Source of the DNA: an uncultured Ruminococcus sp.
Lineage (GTDB): Bacteria > Bacillota > Clostridia > Oscillospirales > Ruminococcaceae
Length of the DNA: 19,929 bases
Assembly: GCA_900541495.1 (NCBI GenBank)
Contig: UQKC01000043.1
Span: forward strand, 1 to 19,929
Direction: 5' to 3'
A model generated the notes under the pieces. That model did no database searches. It was not told where the DNA came from and was given only the letters and a program-made list of their open reading frames with translations. Position 1 is the first letter of the stretch. Each line of letters starts with the position of its first letter. Position numbers and translations under genes: made by a program. Shown here in pieces: positions 15,329-19,929 of the stretch.

Positions 15329-15380
15329 ATTATAGCACAACCTTTTCCGCAAAAATAGACTAAATTTAAACAAATTTAAA
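15329..15380 (-). promoter_or_regulatory. Promoter of the ACT/UPF0210 operon with a possible UP element
   Basis: On the minus strand a perfect TATAAT (15334-15329) is preceded by TGTGC, a full extended -10; the -35 region is poor. Upstream, at about -40 to -60, AAATTTAAA occurs twice (15362-15370 and 15372-15380), exactly 10 bp apart. That position and AT-rich makeup fit an UP element that contacts RNA polymerase alpha subunits. Transcription would start near 15322. Confidence 0.6.
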
Positions 15381-15448
15381 GTTAAATTATTAACAAACTT
15401 ATGGCTTTTCATATAAGAAAACTCTTTTTCCACCTTACACCGTGTTTT

Positions 15449-15464
15449 TTGTCAGAAATGACAA
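15449..15464. promoter_or_regulatory. Palindrome TTGTCA-GAAA-TGACAA upstream of the Lrp operon
   Basis: A perfect 6-bp inverted repeat with a 4-nt spacer lies 36 bp before the -35 box of the Lrp promoter. Its size and place suit an operator for a dimeric regulator, possibly the Lrp/AsnC protein itself, since such regulators often control their own gene. The same half-site appears once more as TGTCA near 15485. A link to any protein is inference. Confidence 0.4.
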
Positions 15465-15499
15465 TTCGGAAAGGCTTTGCAAAATGTCAAAAAAAGTTA

Positions 15500-15528
15500 T
15501 AGACTTTGCTTTTCTTATGTGCTATAAT
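15500..15528 (+). promoter_or_regulatory. Promoter of the Lrp-aminotransferase-ispE operon
   Basis: TAGACT (15500-15505) is followed by 17 nt and a perfect TATAAT (15523-15528) with the TGTGC extension. Transcription would start near 15535, giving a leader of about 55 nt to the ATG at 15591. The 12-base string TGTGCTATAATA is identical to that in the divergent ACT promoter. Confidence 0.75.
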
Positions 15529-15590
15529 AATATGTATCGCAGCAAACCGATAAAACTTGCTGTAGATTCTGAAAAAAAGGATGGGTTGTA

Positions 15591-16070
15591 ATGGACAATA
15601 TTTTAAAACTCCTCAAGCAGAACGCTCGGCTTTCCAACAAGGAAATCGCCTCAATGACCGGCAGCACCGAAGAAGCGGTCGCGGCAAAGATAAAAGAATA
15701 TGAAAGCAGCGGTGTTATAAAGGGCTATTCCGCCATCCTCAATGACGAACTCGCAGATAAGGACAACGTTACCGCGTTCATCGCAGTAAAGGTTACTCCG
15801 ACGGCTGAATTCGGCTTTGATGCCATTGCCAAGAAGATCTTATCATACGGAGAAGTTGAAAGCCTTACGCTTATGTCGGGCGCATTCGACCTCGCAGTTA
15901 CCATAAGCGGTACAAACTATAAGGAGATCGCGCTGTTCGTTGCACAGCGTCTTTCCACTATTGAAGGCATCGTATCAACATCTACGCACTTCTTCCTCAA
16001 AAAATACAAGGATAAGGGCTTTATGATAAATGCCGATGACAAAGATGAAAGGAGTTTCGTTTCTCCATGA
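15591..16070 (+). CDS. Lrp/AsnC family transcriptional regulator
   Basis: This 159-residue protein has an N-terminal winged helix-turn-helix at about 1-50 (LLKQNARLSNKEIASMTG, then EAVAAKIKEYESSGVIKGY) and a C-terminal RAM/ACT-like effector domain at about 62-140. Such proteins form octamers and sense amino acids. The neighbouring aminotransferase suggests that an amino acid or its keto acid is the signal. ATG 15591 has AAAGGA about 9 nt upstream. Its stop overlaps the next start (ATGA, 16067-16070), so regulator and enzyme are translated together. Confidence 0.95.
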   Translation: MDNILKLLKQNARLSNKEIASMTGSTEEAVAAKIKEYESSGVIKGYSAILNDELADKDNVTAFIAVKVTPTAEFGFDAIAKKILSYGEVESLTLMSGAFDLAVTISGTNYKEIALFVAQRLSTIEGIVSTSTHFFLKKYKDKGFMINADDKDERSFVSP

Positions 16071-17248
16071 TGGACTATGACCGAATACTTTCCGACAAGT
16101 GCAAGGAGATAAAGCCGTCGGGAATCCGTAAATTTTTTGATATTGCAAACTCGATGGAGGGAGTTATCTCGCTCGGTGTCGGCGAACCCGACTTTGCCAC
16201 TCCGTGGACGATACGCAGCAAGGCTATAACCACTCTCCAGCAGGGCAAGACAGTTTACACCGCAAATGCAGGACTTCTTGAACTCCGCTGTGCAATTTCA
16301 AAATATCTTGAACGCAAATATAACCTTAAATATGACCCTAAGGATGAGATAATCGTAACGGTCGGCGGTTCGGAGGCTATCGACCTCTGCATAAGAGCCG
16401 TTGTTGACCCGGGCGACGAAGTTCTCGTTGTTGAGCCGTCTTTCGTATGCTACAAGCCTATCGTTGACATTATGCACGGCGTTCCCGTTGTAATCGAAAC
16501 TAAGCCCGAGGACAACTTCAAACTCACAGCCGAGGCTCTTCGCGCCAAGATCACCGATAAGACAAAGCTTCTTATCCTCCCGTTCCCGAACAATCCGACG
16601 GGCGCAATTATGACAAGACCCGAACTTGAAGCCATTGCCGAAGTTCTCCGCGGAACGAATATCCTCGTTCTCACGGACGAAATTTACTCCGAACTTACCT
16701 ATCACGGCAAGCACGTTTCCATTGCCGAGATCGACGGTATGCAGGAAAGAACTATCTATGTAAACGGCTTTTCAAAGGCATTCGCAATGACAGGCTGGCG
16801 ACTCGGATATCTTGCAGGTCCGGAGCCGCTCGTTTCGCAGATGCTCAAAATCCACCAATACGCGATCATGTGTTCCCCTACCGTTTCGCAGTATGCCGCT
16901 GTCGATGCACTTGAAAAATGCGACGATGACGTTCAGTCAATGGTAAAAGAATACGATATGCGCCGCAGATATATCGTCAACGCTTTCAACGAGCTTGGTC
17001 TTACCTGCTTTGAGCCCGGCGGTGCGTTCTATGTTTTCCCCTGCATAAAATCAACGGGACTTACAAGCCAGCAGTTCTGCGAAGATCTGCTTTACAAGCA
17101 CAAGGTCGCTGTTGTTCCGGGCGATGCGTTCGGAGCTTGCGGCGAGGGTTACATAAGAGTTTCCTACGCTTATTCGCTCCAGCACCTTAAAACCGCTGTT
17201 GAAGCAATAAGAGAGTACCTCGACGACCTCAAAAAGAACAATGGATAA
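16067..17248 (+). CDS. PLP-dependent class I/II aminotransferase
   Basis: This 393-residue enzyme has the fold type I aminotransferase landmarks: NPTG at 176-179, Asp204 and Tyr207 in TDEIYSEL, the PLP lysine Lys237 in GFSKAFAMTGWRLGY, and Arg364 in GYIRVSYA for substrate carboxylate binding. It belongs to the broad group of aspartate/aromatic and PatA-type aminotransferases; the substrate cannot be fixed from sequence. It would move amino groups between an amino acid and a keto acid in the cytosol. The ATG overlaps the Lrp stop; GGAG at 16051-16054 is 12 nt upstream. Lrp-aminotransferase pairs are common in Firmicutes. It overlaps ispE by 8 nt. Confidence 0.95.
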   Translation: MMDYDRILSDKCKEIKPSGIRKFFDIANSMEGVISLGVGEPDFATPWTIRSKAITTLQQGKTVYTANAGLLELRCAISKYLERKYNLKYDPKDEIIVTVGGSEAIDLCIRAVVDPGDEVLVVEPSFVCYKPIVDIMHGVPVVIETKPEDNFKLTAEALRAKITDKTKLLILPFPNNPTGAIMTRPELEAIAEVLRGTNILVLTDEIYSELTYHGKHVSIAEIDGMQERTIYVNGFSKAFAMTGWRLGYLAGPEPLVSQMLKIHQYAIMCSPTVSQYAAVDALEKCDDDVQSMVKEYDMRRRYIVNAFNELGLTCFEPGGAFYVFPCIKSTGLTSQQFCEDLLYKHKVAVVPGDAFGACGEGYIRVSYAYSLQHLKTAVEAIREYLDDLKKNNG

Positions 17249-18092
17249 GCTTTCTGTAAAGGCAAATGCAAAGATAAACCTAACGCTCAACATCACGGGC
17301 AAACTTCCGAACGGCTATCACACCCTGCGGAGCATTATGCAGAGCATTTCGCTTCACGATGTCGTGACGGTTGAAAAAACTTCTTCCGCCGAAATTGAAG
17401 TAATTTGCGGCGGAGGAATACCCTCGGGCGAGCAGAACATCGCATACAAAGCCGCCCGTGAGTTTTTCCGCTTCGCTGATATTGCCGACAAAGGCATTAA
17501 GATAACCATTGAAAAGCATATCCCGTCCGAAGCGGGACTCGGCGGAGGAAGTGCTGATGCCGCCGCCGTTATATGCTGTTTGAACAAGCTTTACGACTGT
17601 GATTTTTCACGCGAAACGCTTTGTAAGATAGGTGCTTCGGTCGGTGCGGATGTTCCGTTCTGCATTATGGGCGGAACTGCTCTTTGCGAGGGCATCGGCG
17701 AAGTGATAACTCCTCTTTCGCCGCTTGAATGTGAATGTGTTCTTATCGCAAAAGGAAAGCTTGGCGTTTCCACCAAAGAAGCCTACGCCAAGATCGACAG
17801 CGCAGAGATAAAACATTCCCCGTGGGAGGTTTCCGACTTTAGCGGCGGATTTGAAAGCTGGGCAAAGCTTTGCACCAACGATTTTGAAGCTGTTTCGGGC
17901 AATCCCGAAGTCGAAGCTATAATTTCGGAGATGAAAAACAGCGGTGCTTCGCTCTCACAGATGAGCGGAAGCGGTTCGGCTGTATTCGGCTTGTTTTCCA
18001 AACGTGAAAATGCCGAAAGCTGCCGAAAAAAGCTTGATGAACTTGGTTTCTTCGCTGAAATATGCGGATTTGCCGAAAAAGCAATTGAATAA
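17241..18092 (+). CDS. ispE: 4-diphosphocytidyl-2-C-methyl-D-erythritol kinase
   Basis: IspE phosphorylates CDP-methylerythritol in the MEP pathway to isoprenoids. This 283-residue GHMP kinase has ANAKINLTL at 8-16 (catalytic Lys11), the ATP-binding PSEAGLGGGSADAAA at 95-109 and catalytic Asp137 in GADVPF. NGYHTL at 24-29 is a further IspE signature. Length is normal. The start lies inside the end of the aminotransferase gene (8-nt overlap), and no good ribosome binding site precedes it, so it probably depends on coupling to upstream translation. Pairing with an aminotransferase is not a pathway link; it is likely shared regulation or chance. Confidence 0.97.
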   Translation: MDKLSVKANAKINLTLNITGKLPNGYHTLRSIMQSISLHDVVTVEKTSSAEIEVICGGGIPSGEQNIAYKAAREFFRFADIADKGIKITIEKHIPSEAGLGGGSADAAAVICCLNKLYDCDFSRETLCKIGASVGADVPFCIMGGTALCEGIGEVITPLSPLECECVLIAKGKLGVSTKEAYAKIDSAEIKHSPWEVSDFSGGFESWAKLCTNDFEAVSGNPEVEAIISEMKNSGASLSQMSGSGSAVFGLFSKRENAESCRKKLDELGFFAEICGFAEKAIE

Positions 18093-18108
18093 TTATTTCC
18101 TTGGAAAA

Positions 18109-18210
18109 ATACTAAACGCCAATAAAACTATAGAAAAAAATCTGCGCAAAAACCATATATCAGAGTTTTTGCGCAGATTTTTTGTATAGTTTTTAATTGG
18201 TGTTTAGTAT
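18109..18210. repeat. 102-bp imperfect inverted repeat with terminator core
   Basis: The arms 18109-18153 and 18165-18210 are mirror copies. The outer part ATACTAAACGCCAAT pairs with ATTGGTGTTTAGTAT with one mismatch; then ACTATA matches after a 2-nt length difference; then the core AAAAAATCTGCGCAAAAAC (18135-18153) pairs perfectly with 18165-18183 around an 11-nt loop. On either strand the core stem is followed by a T-run, so it can end ispE transcripts. The outer arms are far longer than a terminator needs, which suggests a small MITE-like element, or a terminator grown by duplication. No clear target duplication was seen. Confidence 0.7.
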
Positions 18211-18212
18211 AA

Positions 18213-18251
18213 AAATGCGTTTTCAAAGCAATTTGCAATGAAAACGCATTT
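18213..18251 (-). terminator. Terminator of the alpha/beta hydrolase gene
   Basis: AAATGCGTTTTC (18213-18224) and GAAAACGCATTT (18240-18251) form a perfect 12-bp stem with a 15-nt loop. On the minus strand it lies just after the hydrolase stop and ends in TTTTT. It starts 3 nt beyond the 102-bp inverted repeat, so convergent transcripts meet two stacked hairpins. Confidence 0.8.
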
Positions 18252-18255
18252 ATTT

Positions 18256-19212
18256 TTACTTTATATATTTGCTAAGGAAATTATCGACCGTGCGGTAGTA
18301 TTTTTCGGGGGCGACCACGTCGCACTGCATATGGTCTGCGCCCTCGACAACGTAGGTTTCCTTTTCGCTTGCGCAGCTCTTATACAATGTATCGAACATT
18401 TCAAACGGTATGCACTTATCCTCTGTACCCTGAATGAAGAGTATCGGGATATTCGTATTTTTTACGGCTTCAACGGCGCTCGCCTTTTTGAAGTCAAGAC
18501 CGATAACGAACTTCGCATAGAGCGATGCGAGGAATACTATCGGGTCGGGGAAAATATGCAGTGTATCGCGCGTCTGACGCTTCATCATCGACCATACATC
18601 TGAATAGCCGCTGTCCTCGACGATCGCCTTTACATTCTGCGGCAGACCGTCTGCGGAAGCCATCATTACCTCGGCTGCGCCCATTGAGATGCCATACAGA
18701 GCGATCTGCGCCTGCGGATCACGGGCAAGGATAAAGTTCACATAGCCTTTGAGGTCGGATTTTTCGAGGTAACCCATACCGATATAGACGCCCTCTGTTC
18801 TTCCCGAGGCTCTGCCGTCTATTGCAAGGACGTTATATCCCATTTTGGTGAAGTTATAAGCCTGAAAACCGAGGTTATACGCGCTGCCCTTGTAGCCGTG
18901 GCACATTATAATGTACTTGCGCGAATGTTTTTCAGCCATACTCAGAACGGCGTGAACTTTTATGCCGCTTTTCGTGAGCAGGAAAACGTCCTCGGAATGA
19001 GCCTTGAACCACTCGGTATATTCCTTTGTGCGGTTTTTGAGGGTATCACGCTTTTCATCGGCTTCTTTCTTGGTATTCTGCGGAAGTTTATCAACGGTGA
19101 AGCCTTTCTCCCCTGCTTTGAGTGAATAATCGCAGAAAAGCTTTGCTGCAACTGCGCATATTGCCGTTATCGCTGCGGCTGCGGAGAGTATCACCTTTAC
19201 TGATTTTTTCAT
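18256..19212 (-). CDS. Membrane-anchored or exported alpha/beta hydrolase
   Basis: This 318-residue protein starts with a basic tip and a hydrophobic helix (about 6-26), a signal anchor or signal peptide. The rest is an alpha/beta hydrolase of the group that includes bacterial YqkD-like and Bem46-like proteins. The oxyanion motif MCHGYKG is at 103-109, the nucleophile Ser176 in GISMG, the acid Asp265 in GTEDKCIP, and the base His294 in GADHMQ, so the triad is complete. It is likely an esterase, lipase or peptidase acting outside the membrane; the substrate is unknown. ATG 19212 follows AAAGG; an ATG 11 codons upstream is less likely because it has no binding site and would hide the signal. 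Confidence 0.92.
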   Translation of the reverse strand: MKKSVKVILSAAAAITAICAVAAKLFCDYSLKAGEKGFTVDKLPQNTKKEADEKRDTLKNRTKEYTEWFKAHSEDVFLLTKSGIKVHAVLSMAEKHSRKYIIMCHGYKGSAYNLGFQAYNFTKMGYNVLAIDGRASGRTEGVYIGMGYLEKSDLKGYVNFILARDPQAQIALYGISMGAAEVMMASADGLPQNVKAIVEDSGYSDVWSMMKRQTRDTLHIFPDPIVFLASLYAKFVIGLDFKKASAVEAVKNTNIPILFIQGTEDKCIPFEMFDTLYKSCASEKETYVVEGADHMQCDVVAPEKYYRTVDNFLSKYIK

Positions 19213-19260
19213 TTCTATCCAACCTTTCTGTAAAAAAGAGGTCATATTTACTTTTTCTTA

Positions 19261-19289
19261 ATTTTAGCACATTTATTTTTAAAAGTCAA
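19261..19289 (-). promoter_or_regulatory. Promoter of the alpha/beta hydrolase
   Basis: On the minus strand, TTGACT (19289-19284) is followed by 17 nt and TAAAAT (19266-19261), with TGTGC before the -10. The start would be near 19254, giving a leader of about 40 nt. The open frame of the broken thiE runs into this promoter and ends at 19279. Confidence 0.75.
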
Positions 19290-19464
19290 TGAAAATCGAA
19301 AAAGCGCGCAGAATAGGCGTTTTTCCCTTTTCACGATATTGTATAATTCGTATCCCTGCACTTAGCATATCTTTTACAAGCGGAACTACATCTCGAGTAC
19401 CACCCGTAATTCCATATATAGGGCAAGCATTCATTACCGCTGTTAGTTTGTCTTTTCTATTCAC
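19279..19464 (-). pseudogene. thiE: Truncated thiE (thiamine phosphate synthase), N-terminal fragment
   Basis: ThiE joins the thiazole and pyrimidine halves of thiamine. Only about the first 48 residues look like ThiE: CPIYGITGG near residue 14 and SAGIRIIQYREKGK at 35-48, which is the start of the barrel. The frame then runs through about 13 unrelated residues to a stop at 19279, against a usual length near 210. It starts with GTG at 19464, directly after the thiF stop, with GAGGTGA 5 nt upstream. The break at about 19320-19330 coincides with a change from AT-rich sequence to the local type. It is a broken gene or an assembly joint. Confidence 0.75.
19298..19325 (-). terminator. Hairpin at the thiE break
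   Basis: GAAAAAGCGC (19298-19307) and GCGTTTTTC (19317-19325) pair with one bulged G around a 9-nt loop. Read on the minus strand the stem ends in CTTTTTCGATTTTC, so it may act as a terminator. It begins exactly where ThiE similarity stops, and may belong to the original upstream neighbour of the hydrolase. Confidence 0.4.
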
Positions 19465-19929
19465 TTATTTCACCTCATTAAACATGGTGTTCTCTAGTAA
19501 AAGTGATAACGCTAGATCCGCCTGTTTTGCAGCAGCAATAGCTACACGTGGTGCATAAGGATACGCATCTTCTACACTGGAATGCTCGTCACCAACAATA
19601 TATAAATTTTGACCTAGCTTTTTAGTTCGTAACGTATCAGAATTACCTATTCCAGCCAATCCGGATACCATGATTTTAGGTACATCTAGTGAGATTGTAG
19701 CCTCTAAAAACATAGATTTAGCTTCCACCGCATCAAAGGCTTCTATCAAAATATCGGCTTTTTTATAGATTTCAGGTATATTCTCGGTTGTCAATTTATC
19801 CTTATAAATCTTAACGATAACATTTGAATTAATAGCAGTTAACACATCTTGTAAAGCCTCTACCTTATACTGCCCCACATGACGCGAAAAATAGTATTGT
19901 CGATTTAGGTTACTTAGTTCTACAATGTC
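19465..19929 (-). CDS. thiF: ThiF, sulfur-carrier ThiS adenylyltransferase (partial, 5' end outside window)
   Basis: ThiF adenylates the C-terminus of ThiS for sulfur transfer in thiazole synthesis. The 154 residues seen are the C-terminal three quarters. They open with DIVELSNLNRQYYF, the family's classic nucleotide-binding motif, then HVGQYKVEAL, an AFDAVEAK stretch and the family ending SGLAGIGNSDTLRTKKLG plus PRVAIAAAKQADLAL. The reading frame continues past the window edge. The neighbouring thiE fragment confirms a thiamine operon. GC over 19381-19920 is about 37 percent by hand count, lower than the sampled coding lines elsewhere, and codons such as CTA, AGT and CGA are frequent, so origin by transfer or misassembly is possible. 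Confidence 0.9.
   Translation of the reverse strand, partial: DIVELSNLNRQYYFSRHVGQYKVEALQDVLTAINSNVIVKIYKDKLTTENIPEIYKKADILIEAFDAVEAKSMFLEATISLDVPKIMVSGLAGIGNSDTLRTKKLGQNLYIVGDEHSSVEDAYPYAPRVAIAAAKQADLALSLLLENTMFNEVK

Noticed and set aside
19465..19878. Complete short thiF starting at GTG 19878
   Set aside because: The frame continues upstream to the window edge and encodes the family motif DIVELSNLNRQ there, so the gene is partial and this GTG is an internal valine.
1..19929. CRISPR arrays, tRNA, rRNA, insertion sequences or phage genes
   Set aside because: No regularly spaced repeats, RNA gene signatures, transposase or phage motifs were seen on either strand.

Overview
The window looks like a chromosomal segment of a low-to-mid GC Gram-positive anaerobe of the Clostridia, most like Ruminococcus and other gut Oscillospirales. 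The grounds are strong GGAGG-type ribosome binding sites on nearly every gene, -10 boxes with the Firmicutes TGTG extension, a bacterial V-type (A/V-type) ATPase instead of an F-type one, the UPF0237/UPF0210 gene pair, and coding GC of roughly 42-55 percent in the lines I counted. The genus is an inference.

Layout. 1-900 (+): leader with hairpins, then two overlapping half-size TauE/SafE (TSUP) membrane proteins. 927-3536 (-): a membrane-anchored sensor with GGDEF and EAL domains, sharing a hairpin terminator with the convergent TSUP pair. 3718-4278 (-) and 4418-4846 (+): a divergent pair of unknown genes, one a four-helix membrane protein and one a small soluble helical protein. 4893-13523 (-): a complete nine-gene V-type ATPase operon, read in the order G/H, C, I, K, F, E, A, B, D. 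13623-15283 (-): an ACT-domain protein and its usual UPF0210 partner. 15284-15590: a divergent promoter region. 15591-18092 (+): a tightly coupled Lrp/AsnC regulator, class I/II aminotransferase and IspE. 18109-18251: a 102-bp imperfect inverted repeat followed by a second hairpin terminator. 18256-19212 (-): a membrane-anchored alpha/beta hydrolase with its own promoter. 19279-19929 (-): a broken thiE and the 3' part of thiF, clearly more AT-rich than the rest.

How the parts work together. The ATPase operon encodes every soluble and membrane part of a rotary ion pump or synthase (A3B3 head, D/F/C shaft, E/G stalks, I stator, K ring), and its genes are spaced 1 to 30 nt apart. The Lrp/aminotransferase/ispE unit overlaps by 4 and 8 nt, so these genes are probably made together. 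The other genes are housekeeping or accessory singletons.

No tRNA, rRNA, CRISPR array, transposase or phage gene was seen. I found no clearly new multi-gene system. The items most worth checking are the abrupt thiE junction near 19320-19330, the unusual c-subunit (K), the 102-bp inverted repeat, the split TSUP transporter and several promoter-associated palindromes.
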